DNA of 64,000 nt, from NCBI RefSeq assembly GCF_031845265.1, contig NZ_JAVRBG010000014.1, forward strand, positions 26,786 through 90,785, read 5' to 3'. Below, in pieces: positions 18,099-26,036 of this stretch; position 1 is the first letter of the stretch, and every line of letters starts with the position of its first letter. The notes beneath the pieces are model-generated. The model ran no database searches and was not told the DNA's origin. It was given only the letters and a program-made list of their open reading frames with translations. A program made the translations under genes and the position numbers. Source of the stretch: Mesonia ostreae. GTDB taxonomy: Bacteria > Bacteroidota > Bacteroidia > Flavobacteriales > Flavobacteriaceae.

Positions 18099-18215
18099 TT
18101 AGCCTTGTCTTTGTTTAAATCTAGGATTCTTTTTGTTAATAACGTAAAGTCTACCCTTCCTGCGAACAATCTTGCAGTCGGCACTTCTTTTTTTTATGGA
18201 TGCTCTTACTTTCAT
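18099..18215 (-). CDS. rpmJ: 50S ribosomal protein L36, zinc-free form
   Basis: A 38-residue ribosomal protein of the large subunit. Translation gives MKVRASIKKRSADCKIVRRK at the N-terminus and ends NPRFKQRQG, the L36 pattern. Only one of the four zinc-ligand positions of C+ L36 carries Cys (C14), so this is a C- form that does not need zinc. It lies between infA and rpsM, its usual place, and ends 2 bp before the rpsM ATG. A promoter-like element 69-76 bp upstream could start a separate alpha-operon transcript. Confidence 0.95.
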   Translation of the reverse strand: MKVRASIKKRSADCKIVRRKGRLYVINKKNPRFKQRQG

Positions 18216-18283
18216 CTATTTTAATTTTATCCGATTAGTAATCTATTTACTTGAAAAGGATTACTTATATTTTTTTCAGCACG

Positions 18284-18291
18284 CAAAAGTA
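18284..18291 (-). promoter_or_regulatory. Possible internal promoter before rpmJ
   Basis: In the 111-bp infA-rpmJ gap, plus-strand CAAAAGTA is a perfect TAnnTTTG -7 element on the minus strand. No good TTTG -33 partner is visible 19-21 bp further up. The gap is unusually long for this cluster, so an internal start for the alpha operon is plausible but unproven. Confidence 0.35.
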
Positions 18292-18326
18292 ATAAAAAAA
18301 ATATTAATAACCACTATATCGGTCAT

Positions 18327-18542
18327 TTAGTATCTATAGGTTATTCGAGCCTTAGTTAAATCATAAGGACTCATTTCCAATTTCACCTTATCCCCTGGTA
18401 GTAATTTAATATAATGCATTCGCATTTTACCTGAGATATGCGCAGTCACAATATGACCATTTTCTAATTCTACACGAAACATAGCATTAGATAATGCTTC
18501 TACTATACTTCCGTCTTGTTCAATTGATGGTTGTTTTGCCAT
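18327..18542 (-). CDS. infA: Translation initiation factor IF-1
   Basis: OB-fold factor that occupies the A site of the 30S subunit during initiation. The 71 residues carry the family signature: KQPSIEQDGSIVEALSNAMF, RVELENGHIVTAHISGKMR, and LLPGDKVKLEMSPYDLTKAR ending ITYRY. It starts 3 bp after the secY stop and precedes rpmJ by 111 bp. The secY-infA-rpmJ order is the usual junction of the spc and alpha operons outside Proteobacteria. Confidence 0.98.
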   Translation of the reverse strand: MAKQPSIEQDGSIVEALSNAMFRVELENGHIVTAHISGKMRMHYIKLLPGDKVKLEMSPYDLTKARITYRY

Positions 18543-18545
18543 AAT

Positions 18546-19883
18546 TTAAGCTACTGATTTTCTATTTTTTCCAGATTTCATTAAACCGTCATAGTGTCTA
18601 TTTAACAAATAGGAATTTACTTGTTGAATTGTATCAATCGCAACCCCTACCATAATTAAAAGAGATGTCCCTCCAAAGAATAATGCCCATCCTTGCTGTA
18701 CGCCCAAAGAGACAACTATTGCAGGAAAAATAGCAATTAAGGCCAAAAATATAGAACCTGGTAAAGTTATTTGAGACATAATACGATCCAAATACTCTCC
18801 GGTTTCGGTTCCTGGTCTTATTCCCGGGATAAACCCTCCACTACGTTTTAAGTCATCAGCCATTTTATTGGTAGGAACCGTAATTGCCGTGTAGAAATAT
18901 GTGAAAATAATAATCAACAACGCAAAGACTAAGTTATACCAGAACCCAAACATATTATTAAATGCTGCAGTTACTCCTTGTGCCATTTCTGAATCTGATA
19001 ATCCAGCCACAGCCGCAGGAATAAACATAATTGCCTGTGCAAAAATGATTGGCATTACACCTGATGCGTTTAACTTTAATGGGATAAATTGTCTTGCACC
19101 ACCAAATATATTCTTCTCATAACCTCCAGTGGAATTTCTACGCGCATATTGTACAGGTATTTGTCTTACTGCCATTACCAGCATCACAGATGCGAGAATA
19201 ATAGCAAACCAAATAGCCAATTCAATTAAGATCATAATTAGACCACCATTAGATTCGGTTACACGAGATTGTATTTCTTGTAAGAATGCTTGAGGAAGGG
19301 TAGCAATAATACCCACCATAATTAATAAAGAAATACCGTTCCCAATACCTTTATCTGTAATACGTTCTCCAAGCCACATTGCAAAAATACACCCTGTGGT
19401 TAAGATGATAACTGACGAAACAACAAAACTTAGTGAGTCTCCTAACAAGAAAGCAGAATCTGGTAAAGTAGCATATAGGTTATAAATATAACCAGGACCT
19501 TGAACCAAAGTGATCGCTATGGTAAGCCATCTTGTAATTTGATTAATCTTCTTTCTACCACTTTCTCCTTCTTTTTGCAACTTTTGCAAATAAGGAACTG
19601 CTATTCCCATTAACTGCACCACAATAGAAGCAGAGATATAAGGCATAATACCCAAGGCAAAAATAGAAGCATTAGAAAATGCTCCTCCTGTAAAGGCATT
19701 AAGTAAACCTAGTAAACCACCATCTGTTTGGTTGGCTAAATCTGCTAATTGAGTCGCGTCGACTCCTGGAAGAACTACCTGCGTACCAAAACGATAGACA
19801 AGCAAAAGCCCAAAAGTAATCATGATACGATTTTTGAGCTCTTCTATCTTCCAAATGTTTTTTATTGTTTCAAAAAATTTCAT
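18546..19883 (-). CDS. secY: Protein translocase subunit SecY
   Basis: Central channel of the Sec translocon in the inner membrane, working with SecE, SecG and SecA. The 445-residue product shows about ten hydrophobic helices. Family segments include RIMITFGLLLVYRFGTQVVLPG at the first helix, GIMPYISASIVVQL, GIGNGISLLIMVGI and FIPGIRPGTETGEYLDRI. It follows rplO by 10 bp and precedes infA by 3 bp in the spc operon. The C-terminus (KSGKNRKSVA) is basic and cytoplasmic. No abnormal feature is seen. Confidence 0.98.
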   Translation of the reverse strand: MKFFETIKNIWKIEELKNRIMITFGLLLVYRFGTQVVLPGVDATQLADLANQTDGGLLGLLNAFTGGAFSNASIFALGIMPYISASIVVQLMGIAVPYLQKLQKEGESGRKKINQITRWLTIAITLVQGPGYIYNLYATLPDSAFLLGDSLSFVVSSVIILTTGCIFAMWLGERITDKGIGNGISLLIMVGIIATLPQAFLQEIQSRVTESNGGLIMILIELAIWFAIILASVMLVMAVRQIPVQYARRNSTGGYEKNIFGGARQFIPLKLNASGVMPIIFAQAIMFIPAAVAGLSDSEMAQGVTAAFNNMFGFWYNLVFALLIIIFTYFYTAITVPTNKMADDLKRSGGFIPGIRPGTETGEYLDRIMSQITLPGSIFLALIAIFPAIVVSLGVQQGWALFFGGTSLLIMVGVAIDTIQQVNSYLLNRHYDGLMKSGKNRKSVA

Positions 19884-19893
19884 TCTAAACTTG

Positions 19894-20346
19894 TTATAAG
19901 GTTATAGCTTCTCCTCCTGCAGCTTCAACAGCCTTTTGAGCAGTTGCAGTGAACTTATGTGCAGAAATTTTTAATTTCGCCTTAAGCTCGCCTCTACCTA
20001 ATATTTTAACTAACTCGTTTTTTCTTGCCAAACGGTTTTCAACAAGAGTTTCAAAATCGACAGAATCTGTTATTTGTCCATCGTCTACTAATTTCTGAAG
20101 TGTATCTAAGTTAATTCCTTGATACTCTTTTCTATTAATATTGGTAAAACCAAATTTTGGAACTCTCCTTTGAAGTGGCATTTGCCCTCCTTCAAAACCT
20201 ATTTTCTTAGAATATCCAGAACGAGATTTAGCCCCTTTGTGACCACGTGTAGATGTTCCTCCTTTTCCAGAACCTTCTCCACGACCTATTCGTTTACTGT
20301 TATTTCTAACTGAACCTGTTGCAGGTTTTAAGTTGTATAATTCCAT
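19894..20346 (-). CDS. rplO: 50S ribosomal protein L15
   Basis: Late-assembly large-subunit protein. The Gly/Arg-rich N-terminus (RIGRGEGSGKGGTSTRGHKGAKSRSG) threads into rRNA, and the globular C-terminal part contains LVKILGRGELKAKLKISAHKFTATA. Its 150 residues fit the family. It lies between rpmD (8 bp upstream) and secY (10 bp downstream), the conserved spc-operon order. Confidence 0.98.
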   Translation of the reverse strand: MELYNLKPATGSVRNNSKRIGRGEGSGKGGTSTRGHKGAKSRSGYSKKIGFEGGQMPLQRRVPKFGFTNINRKEYQGINLDTLQKLVDDGQITDSVDFETLVENRLARKNELVKILGRGELKAKLKISAHKFTATAQKAVEAAGGEAITL

Positions 20347-20354
20347 GTGTTCGT

Positions 20355-20537
20355 TTATTTTGCTTCTTCTACAGAAACTAAATGATTAACTTTATTTATC
20401 ATTCCAAGGATATTAGACGTGTCGTTATGTTCTACTGTTTGTCCAATTTTCTTTAAACCTAAAGCTTCTAATGTTAGCTTTTGACTCTTGGTACGATTAA
20501 TAGCACTTTTTACTTTAGTTACTTTTATCTTTCCCAT
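20355..20537 (-). CDS. rpmD: 50S ribosomal protein L30
   Basis: A 60-residue large-subunit protein identified by GKIKVTKVKSAINRTKSQKL, then LEALGLKKIGQTVEHND and the C-terminal MINKVNHLVSVEE. It is the short bacterial form. It is placed 12 bp after rpsE and 8 bp before rplO. L30 is missing from some bacterial lineages, but this copy is intact and in its standard place. Confidence 0.97.
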   Translation of the reverse strand: MGKIKVTKVKSAINRTKSQKLTLEALGLKKIGQTVEHNDTSNILGMINKVNHLVSVEEAK

Positions 20538-20549
20538 TTTATCCTTGAA

Positions 20550-21074
20550 TTATCCGTTAAAAACCTTATCTAATGATATCCCACGTTGCTTCGCTACAGT
20601 TGCCGCACTTCTTAATTGTAATAATGCGTCAAATGTTGCTTTTACCACGTTATGAGGGTTAGAAGAACCTTGGTTTTTAGAAAGTACATCTTGTACTCCT
20701 ACAGATTCCAATACCGCACGTATAGCTCCACCTGCAATAACTCCAGTACCTGCTGCTGCTGGAAGTAATAAAACTCTAGCACCGCCATATTTACCTTTTT
20801 GCTCGTGTGGAAGTGTTCCTTTATCTAAAGGAATACGAACTAAATTCTTTTTAGCGTCCTCAACCGCTTTCGAGATTGCTTCTGCTACTTCTTTAGACTT
20901 TCCTAAACCTTGACCAACAACACCGCTCTCATCTCCTACAACAACAATTGCAGAGAATCCGAAGGCTCTACCACCTTTCGTTACCTTAGTAACACGTTGT
21001 ATTCCAACTAAACGATCTTTTAAATCTAAGCCACTTGGTTTAACAAGTTCTACGTTTTTATAATCTTGATACAT
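20550..21074 (-). CDS. rpsE: 30S ribosomal protein S5
   Basis: Small-subunit protein near the mRNA entry site, linked with S4 to decoding fidelity. The 174 residues show the S5 N-terminal double-stranded-RNA-binding domain (LVGIQRVTKVTKGGRAFGFSAIVVVGD with the GxGxGK-like GQGLGKSKEVAEA) and the C-terminal domain (GTGVIAGGAIRAVLE, VGVQDVLSKNQGS). The loop corresponding to spectinomycin-resistance positions (VTKGGRAF) looks wild type. It lies 5 bp after rplR. Confidence 0.98.
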   Translation of the reverse strand: MYQDYKNVELVKPSGLDLKDRLVGIQRVTKVTKGGRAFGFSAIVVVGDESGVVGQGLGKSKEVAEAISKAVEDAKKNLVRIPLDKGTLPHEQKGKYGGARVLLLPAAAGTGVIAGGAIRAVLESVGVQDVLSKNQGSSNPHNVVKATFDALLQLRSAATVAKQRGISLDKVFNG

Positions 21075-21079
21075 ATCTT

Positions 21080-21433
21080 TTAGAATTTAAGTCCTCCTTC
21101 TCGAGCACCTTCTGCTAATGATTTAACTCTACCGTGGTATAAATATCCACCTCTATCGAAAGTGATAGCTTCTACCCCAGCTTTTGCTGCTTTATCTGCT
21201 ATTAACTTCCCAACAGCCGCCGATACTTCATTTTTAGTACCTTCAGTTGTAATTCCTTTATCTCTAGAAGAAGCCGCTGCAAGAGTCTTTCCACTTACAT
21301 CATCTACCACCTGCGCATAAATTTCTTTATTGCTTCGGTATACCGATAATCTTGGTTTACTTGCAGTACCCATAAGGTTCTTACGGATTCTTTTTCTGAT
21401 TTTATCTCTTCTCTTTTCTTTTGAAAATGCCAT
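21080..21433 (-). CDS. rplR: 50S ribosomal protein L18
   Basis: Binds 5S rRNA and helps anchor it in the central protuberance. The 117 residues contain the basic N-terminus KEKRRDKIRKRIRKNLMGT, RLSVYRSNKEIYAQVVDD and the C-terminal FDRGGYLYHGRVKSLAEGAREGG. It follows rplF by 10 bp and precedes rpsE by 5 bp in the spc operon. Length and motifs are normal. Confidence 0.98.
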   Translation of the reverse strand: MAFSKEKRRDKIRKRIRKNLMGTASKPRLSVYRSNKEIYAQVVDDVSGKTLAAASSRDKGITTEGTKNEVSAAVGKLIADKAAKAGVEAITFDRGGYLYHGRVKSLAEGAREGGLKF

Positions 21434-21443
21434 AACTCCTTTA

Positions 21444-21986
21444 TTAAGCTGATTTACCTGCTTTTCTTCTCACTTGTTCACCTACAAACCTAATTCCTTT
21501 TCCTTTGTAAGGTTCTGGAGTACGGAATGAACGAATTTTCGCCGCTACCTGACCAACTAACTGCTTGTCAAAAGAAGTTAATTTAATAATAGGGTTCTTA
21601 CCTTTTTCAGCAATAGCCTCTACGGTTACCTCAGGAGCTATATCCATCACTATATTATGTGAAAAACCAACAGCCAAATCTAATTTTTGTCCTTGATTAG
21701 AAGCTCTATATCCTACTCCTATCATTTCTAATTCTTTAGTGAATCCTTTAGATACACCTTCTACCATATTATGGATTAAAGATCTATACAAACCGTGTTT
21801 AGATTTAAAGTCTTTCTTCTCAGAAAACCTTTCTAGCAAAACTTGATCGTCTTCCACTTTAATATCTATATCAGAAAATTCTTGAGTTAATTCTCCCAAT
21901 TTTCCCTTTACAGTTACCATACCATCATTTACGCTTACCGTAACACCTTCTGGAATTGCAACTGGACTTTTACCTATTCTTGACAT
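21444..21986 (-). CDS. rplF: 50S ribosomal protein L6
   Basis: Large-subunit protein near the factor-binding centre and the sarcin-ricin loop, made of two similar domains. Seen here are SRIGKSPVAIPEGVTV at the N-terminus, LIHNMVEGVSKGFTKELEMIGVGYRA in the middle and the signature PEPYKGKGIRFVGEQVRRKAGK near the C-terminus. The 180 residues are standard. It lies 19 bp after rpsH and 10 bp before rplR. Confidence 0.98.
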   Translation of the reverse strand: MSRIGKSPVAIPEGVTVSVNDGMVTVKGKLGELTQEFSDIDIKVEDDQVLLERFSEKKDFKSKHGLYRSLIHNMVEGVSKGFTKELEMIGVGYRASNQGQKLDLAVGFSHNIVMDIAPEVTVEAIAEKGKNPIIKLTSFDKQLVGQVAAKIRSFRTPEPYKGKGIRFVGEQVRRKAGKSA

Positions 21987-22005
21987 AATTTTTGTCTTTT
22001 AAAAT

Positions 22006-22404
22006 TTAGTAAACGTAGCAAAGTACTTCGCCTCCAACTTTCTCTTTCTTAGCTTGCGTTCCTGTCATTACTCCGTGAGAAGTAGAAACAATAGCAATAC
22101 CTAAACCATTCAAGATTCTAGGAAGTTCGTCTGCACCAGCATATTTACGTAAACCAGGTTTACTTATTCTGTTCAATTTCTTAATCACTGACTCTTTAGT
22201 GTCTTTATCGTACTTAAGAGCAATTTTGATAGTCCCCTGAGCGGTTTCCTCCTCAAACTTGTAACTAAGAATGTATCCTTGGTCGAACAAAATCTTTGTC
22301 ATTTGCTTCTTTAAGTTAGAAGCCGGAATTTCTACTACTCTATGGCTTGCTGCCACCGCATTTCGAATTCTCGTTAAATAATCTGCAATAGGATCTGTAT
22401 TCAT
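22006..22404 (-). CDS. rpsH: 30S ribosomal protein S8
   Basis: Central-domain 16S rRNA-binding protein; in E. coli S8 also represses translation of the spc operon. The 132 residues show TDPIADYLTRIRNAVAA at the start, ISKPGLRKYAGADELPRILNGLGIAIVSTS and the C-terminal GGEVLCYVY. It lies 56 bp after rpsN, a slightly longer gap than usual in the cluster. I see no mimic of the S8-binding helix in that gap, so operon autoregulation cannot be inferred. Confidence 0.98.
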   Translation of the reverse strand: MNTDPIADYLTRIRNAVAASHRVVEIPASNLKKQMTKILFDQGYILSYKFEEETAQGTIKIALKYDKDTKESVIKKLNRISKPGLRKYAGADELPRILNGLGIAIVSTSHGVMTGTQAKKEKVGGEVLCYVY

Positions 22405-22460
22405 TTACTTAAATTTGTGGTTGTGGTTTTCTCAATAGAACCTGCAACCTGTTTATAATT

Positions 22461-22730
22461 TTACCAGCTTGCCTTTTTAACACCTGGAATTAATCCTTGA
22501 TTAGCCATTTCTCTAAACATAACACGAGAAAGACCAAACTGTCTCATATAGCCTTTTGGTCTACCTGTTAATTTACAACGGTTGTGTAAACGTACAGGAG
22601 AAGAGTTTGCAGGTAGTTTTTGTAAACCTTCATAATCCCCAGCTTCCTTTAAAGCGGCTCTTTTTTCGGCATACTTTTTTACCATTTTTTCTCTCTTCAC
22701 CTCACGGGCTTTCATTGATTCTTTAGCCAT
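22461..22730 (-). CDS. rpsN: 30S ribosomal protein S14, zinc-free form
   Basis: Small-subunit head protein. At 89 residues it is the longer form, and it has a single Cys (in HNRCKLTGRPKGYMRQFG), so the CxxC-CxxC zinc ribbon of the roughly 61-residue form is absent. The C-terminal FREMANQGLIPGVKKASW is the family signature. It starts 2 bp after the rplE stop. Together with the zinc-free L36 it indicates that the main ribosomal cluster encodes zinc-independent versions. Confidence 0.98.
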   Translation of the reverse strand: MAKESMKAREVKREKMVKKYAEKRAALKEAGDYEGLQKLPANSSPVRLHNRCKLTGRPKGYMRQFGLSRVMFREMANQGLIPGVKKASW

Positions 22731-22732
22731 AA

Positions 22733-23284
22733 TTAATTCTTTTTAAAAGGTAATCCTAGTTCAGTTAACAATGATTTCGCTTCTTTATCTGTAGTTGCGG
22801 TCGTTACAAAAGTAATATCCATTCCTGAAACTTTGTTCACTTTATCGATATTAATTTCTGGGAAAATTATTTGCTCAGTAACTCCTAAACTATAATTTCC
22901 TCTCCCGTCAAATCCAGTAGCTTTTATTCCGCTAAAATCACGTACACGTGGAAGTGAAGCTGTGATTAAACGATCTAAAAATTCATACATGCGTTCTCCT
23001 CTTAACGTAACTTTGGCGCCAATTGGCATACCTTTACGTAATTTAAATGAAGCAACATCTTTTTTAGACATAGTAGATACGGCTTTTTGACCAGAAATCG
23101 CAGTAAGTTCATCTACAGCGTGATCAATAAGTTTCTTGTCAGCTACAGCAGCCCCAACTCCCCTACTAAGAACAATCTTAGAAAGTTTGGGAACCTGCAT
23201 TACATTTTCGTAACTGAATTCTTCTGTAAGAGCTTTAATGACCTTGTCTTTATACTCTTGTTTAAGTCTTGGTACGTAACTCAT
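22733..23284 (-). CDS. rplE: 50S ribosomal protein L5
   Basis: 5S rRNA-binding protein of the central protuberance that contacts P-site tRNA and S13. In 183 residues, LSKIVLSRGVGAAVADKKLIDHAV, KLRKGMPIGAKVTLRG, and DFSGIKATGFDGRGNYSLGVTEQIIFPEI are all family segments. It starts 2 bp after rplX and ends 2 bp before rpsN, so translation of these three genes is probably coupled. Confidence 0.98.
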   Translation of the reverse strand: MSYVPRLKQEYKDKVIKALTEEFSYENVMQVPKLSKIVLSRGVGAAVADKKLIDHAVDELTAISGQKAVSTMSKKDVASFKLRKGMPIGAKVTLRGERMYEFLDRLITASLPRVRDFSGIKATGFDGRGNYSLGVTEQIIFPEINIDKVNKVSGMDITFVTTATTDKEAKSLLTELGLPFKKN

Positions 23285-23286
23285 AA

Positions 23287-23598
23287 CTAAATTACTTCAT
23301 TAGATTTTTTTGAAAATCTTACTTTTTTCTCTCCTTCTACCTTATATCCAACACGTGTAGTGTTTCCATCCTTATCTAATAAAGAAAGATTAGATATATG
23401 TATAGGTGCTTCTTTTTTCACAATGCCTCCTTGCGGATTAGATGCGCTTGGTTTCTCATGTTTTGAGATCATATTCACACCTTCAACAATTGCTTTATTT
23501 TTCTCAATCAATACCTTGTGTATTTTTCCTTCTTGACCTTTATGGTCACCAGCAATTACACGTACTGTATCTCCTGATTTGATTTTAAGCTTTGTCAT
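23287..23598 (-). CDS. rplX: 50S ribosomal protein L24
   Basis: Assembly initiator of the large subunit, located near the tunnel exit. The 103-residue product begins MTKLKIKSGDTVRVIAGDHKG with a KOW motif and ends KVEGEKKVRFSKKSNEVI. The open frame extends 13 codons upstream to 23637, but that would overlap the 3' end of rplN. The ATG at 23598 matches the family N-terminus and leaves a 10-bp gap, so it is chosen. Confidence 0.97.
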   Translation of the reverse strand: MTKLKIKSGDTVRVIAGDHKGQEGKIHKVLIEKNKAIVEGVNMISKHEKPSASNPQGGIVKKEAPIHISNLSLLDKDGNTTRVGYKVEGEKKVRFSKKSNEVI

Positions 23599-23608
23599 TT
23601 TTTCTGTA

Positions 23609-23977
23609 TTAAAGCACTTCTGGTGCCAGTGATACAATCTTCATAAATTGTTTATCACGAAGTTCTCTTGCAACAGGTCCAAAAACACGTGTTCCTCTCA
23701 TCTCTCCCGTTGGGTTTAATAAGACACAAGCATTATCGTCAAAACGAATATATGATCCGTCTGCCCTACGCACTTCTTTTTTGGTACGAACAACAACTGC
23801 TGTTGAAACTGCTCCCTTCTTAATGCTTCCATTAGGAGTAGCTTCCTTTACACTAACAACGATTTTGTCTCCAACAGAAGCGTAACGCTTCTTTGTACCT
23901 CCCAATACTCTAATGGCTAAAACTTCTTTAGCGCCGGTATTGTCTGCTACTTTTAATCTAGACTCTTGTTGTACCAT
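23609..23977 (-). CDS. rplN: 50S ribosomal protein L14
   Basis: Large-subunit protein at the subunit interface, next to L19 and the binding site of the RsfS silencing factor. The 122 residues have the standard MVQQESRLKVADNTGAKEVL start, the RADGSYIRFDDNACVLL segment and the GTRVFGPVARELRDKQFMKI end. It lies 2 bp after rpsQ in the spc operon. There is nothing unusual in it. Confidence 0.98.
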   Translation of the reverse strand: MVQQESRLKVADNTGAKEVLAIRVLGGTKKRYASVGDKIVVSVKEATPNGSIKKGAVSTAVVVRTKKEVRRADGSYIRFDDNACVLLNPTGEMRGTRVFGPVARELRDKQFMKIVSLAPEVL

Positions 23978-23979
23978 AA

Positions 23980-24237
23980 TTACTTCGCTCTTTCAATTAT
24001 TTCTACTAATCTCCAACATTTAGATTTACTCAAAGGTCTTGTTTCCATGATCCTTACTGTATCTCCTTCGTTGCAGTCGTTTGTCTCGTCGTGTGCTACA
24101 TACTTTTTAGTCTTCAAGACGTACTTCCCGTACATGGGATGTTTCATCTTTTTTACTTCAGCAACAACAATAGATTTCTCCATTTTGCTACTAGTAACAA
24201 CACCTACCCGTTCTTTTCTTAAGTTTCTTTTTTCCAT
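23980..24237 (-). CDS. rpsQ: 30S ribosomal protein S17
   Basis: OB-fold 16S rRNA-binding protein of the small-subunit body. The 85 residues contain RKERVGVVTSSKMEKSIVV at the start and the signature EGDTVRIMETRPLSKSKCWRL. It starts 15 bp after rpmC and ends 2 bp before rplN. Length and sequence are typical. Confidence 0.98.
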   Translation of the reverse strand: MEKRNLRKERVGVVTSSKMEKSIVVAEVKKMKHPMYGKYVLKTKKYVAHDETNDCNEGDTVRIMETRPLSKSKCWRLVEIIERAK

Positions 24238-24252
24238 CTTACTTCAGCAGAA

Positions 24253-24444
24253 TTATTGTAATTCTCTTTTTGTGATTTCTGTAGTCAAACGCGCGATAGT
24301 CCTTCTTACAGTTCTCAACTGTGCCGGGTTATCTAAAGGCGTGATTGCATGTGCCATCTTTAAATCTCTATAAGATTGTTTAGAGCTAGCTACTTGCTCG
24401 TGCAAGTCCGCTACAGATAATTCTTTTACTTCTGATTGTTTCAT
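24253..24444 (-). CDS. rpmC: 50S ribosomal protein L29
   Basis: Small helical large-subunit protein at the peptide tunnel exit, part of the docking site for trigger factor and signal recognition particle. The 63 residues include MKQSEVKELSVADLHEQV, DLKMAHAITPLDNPAQLR and TVRRTIARLTTEI, matching the two-helix L29 fold. It is 10 bp after rplP and 15 bp before rpsQ. Confidence 0.97.
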   Translation of the reverse strand: MKQSEVKELSVADLHEQVASSKQSYRDLKMAHAITPLDNPAQLRTVRRTIARLTTEITKRELQ

Positions 24445-24454
24445 AATTAAAAAA

Positions 24455-24874
24455 TTATTCTTGATAATCTCTAGCTATAATAAATTTGGTTCTCACCGGT
24501 AATTTTTGAGCTGCTAAACGCAATGCTTCTTTTGCAATGGCTTGAGGCACCCCTCCAATTTCGAATAAAATTCTTCCCGGTTTAACAACTGCTGCCCAAT
24601 ACTCTACGTTACCTTTACCCTTACCCATACGAACCTCTAGAGGCTTTTTAGTAATTGGCTTATCTGGGAAAATTTTGATCCATAAAGATCCTTCCCTCTT
24701 CATATAACGAGTGGCTGCAATACGTGCAGCTTCAATTTGGCGCGCAGTAACAAAATTAGAGTCTAATGATTTGATTCCGAAGGTACCGTTCGAAAGCCTA
24801 TGCCCTCTACCGGCATTTCCTTTCATACGTCCTTTTTGTTGCTTACGATATTTTGTTCTTTTAGGCTGTAACAT
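24455..24874 (-). CDS. rplP: 50S ribosomal protein L16
   Basis: Large-subunit protein that supports the A-site tRNA elbow. In 139 residues, MLQPKRTKYRKQQKGRMKG starts the protein and the family signatures GSLWIKIFPDKPITKKPLEVRMGKGKG and the AAVVKPGRILFEIGGV segment follow. It comes 18 bp after rpsC and 10 bp before rpmC. The Arg in the KGRMKG N-terminal segment, which is hydroxylated by YcfD in some bacteria, is present; whether it is modified here is unknown. Confidence 0.98.
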   Translation of the reverse strand: MLQPKRTKYRKQQKGRMKGNAGRGHRLSNGTFGIKSLDSNFVTARQIEAARIAATRYMKREGSLWIKIFPDKPITKKPLEVRMGKGKGNVEYWAAVVKPGRILFEIGGVPQAIAKEALRLAAQKLPVRTKFIIARDYQE

Positions 24875-24892
24875 TTCTTATGCTTTAAAAAA

Positions 24893-25612
24893 TTACTTTC
24901 TACGACGTGATTTGTTACCACCTCGACCAGATCCAGATTTCCCTCCTTGCTTCTTAGATAATCCAACAAGTGGAGAAAGTTCTCTTTTTCCGTAAACCTC
25001 ACCTTTCATGATCCATACTTTAACACCCAACCTACCGTAAGTAGTGTGAGCTTCTACTAAAGCATAGTCAATATCGGCTCTAAATGTGGAAAGAGGGATT
25101 CGTCCATCTTTGTATGATTCTGAACGTGCCATCTCTGCCCCGTTTAAACGACCAGAAATTTGGATTTTGATTCCTTCAGAATTCATACGCATTGCAGCAG
25201 CAATAGCCATCTTTATCGCACGACGATATGAGATTCTATTCTCAATTTGTCTAGCAATACTTGCTCCCACTAGATGGGCATCAACTTCAGGTCTTTTAAT
25301 TTCAAAAATATTAACCTGAACCTCTTTACCCGTAATTTTTTTAAGCTCTTCTTTTAACTTGTCTACCTCTTGTCCACCTTTCCCAATAATGATACCAGGT
25401 CTAGCTGTAGTGATAGTAACGGTTACAAGTTTAAGCGTGCGCTCAATAATTACTCTAGATACACTAGCTTTAGAAAGACGAGCATGGATATACTTTCTAA
25501 TCTTATCGTCTTCAGCTAATTTATCGCCGTAGTCATTTCCTCCGTACCAGTTAGATTCCCATCCACGAATGATACCAAGTCTATTTCCGATTGGATTTGT
25601 TTTTTGTCCCAT
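24893..25612 (-). CDS. rpsC: 30S ribosomal protein S3
   Basis: Lines the mRNA entry pore with S4 and S5 and contributes to ribosomal helicase activity. At 239 residues it has the MGQKTNPIGNRLGIIRGWES start, a type II KH domain with GIIIGKGGQEVDKL, and the C-terminal domain ending in a Gly/Arg/Lys-rich tail (GGKSGSGRGGNKSRRRK). It is 8 bp after rplV and 18 bp before rplP in the S10 operon. Confidence 0.98.
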   Translation of the reverse strand: MGQKTNPIGNRLGIIRGWESNWYGGNDYGDKLAEDDKIRKYIHARLSKASVSRVIIERTLKLVTVTITTARPGIIIGKGGQEVDKLKEELKKITGKEVQVNIFEIKRPEVDAHLVGASIARQIENRISYRRAIKMAIAAAMRMNSEGIKIQISGRLNGAEMARSESYKDGRIPLSTFRADIDYALVEAHTTYGRLGVKVWIMKGEVYGKRELSPLVGLSKKQGGKSGSGRGGNKSRRRK

Positions 25613-25620
25613 ACTACTTC

Positions 25621-26028
25621 TTAGCTTTGTGTATTATTTTTAGATCCCAACACTAATGTAACGTGGTTCGATCTTTTTCTTATTCTATGTGCTCTTCCTT
25701 GCGGTGCAGGACGCAGTCTTTTCAACATACTTCCACCATCCACACGAATTTCTTTTACAAACAACTCTGCCTCTTCAACACTCGCATCTTCATTTTTTGC
25801 TTGCCAGTTAGCTATAGCTGACAACAAAAGTTTCTCTAATCGACGAGAAGCTTCTTTAGAATTGAATTTTAAGATTTGAAGCGCTTTTTCTACACCTTCA
25901 CCCCTTACTAAATCCGCTACTAAGCGCATTTTTCTTGGGGAAGTAGGGCAGTTATTTAGTTTTGCAAAAGCTATCTGCTTTTTAGCTTCCTTTATTTGCT
26001 CTGCTCTTTCTCTTTTACGAACTCCCAT
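25621..26028 (-). CDS. rplV: 50S ribosomal protein L22
   Basis: Large-subunit protein whose long hairpin lines the peptide exit tunnel. The 135 residues show NCPTSPRKMRLVADLVRG at the start of the globular part and the tunnel hairpin MLKRLRPAPQGRAHRIRKR. The macrolide-relevant hairpin tip looks wild type in length. It lies 8 bp after rpsS and 8 bp before rpsC. Confidence 0.98.
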   Translation of the reverse strand: MGVRKRERAEQIKEAKKQIAFAKLNNCPTSPRKMRLVADLVRGEGVEKALQILKFNSKEASRRLEKLLLSAIANWQAKNEDASVEEAELFVKEIRVDGGSMLKRLRPAPQGRAHRIRKRSNHVTLVLGSKNNTQS

Positions 26029-26036
26029 AGCTTCAA

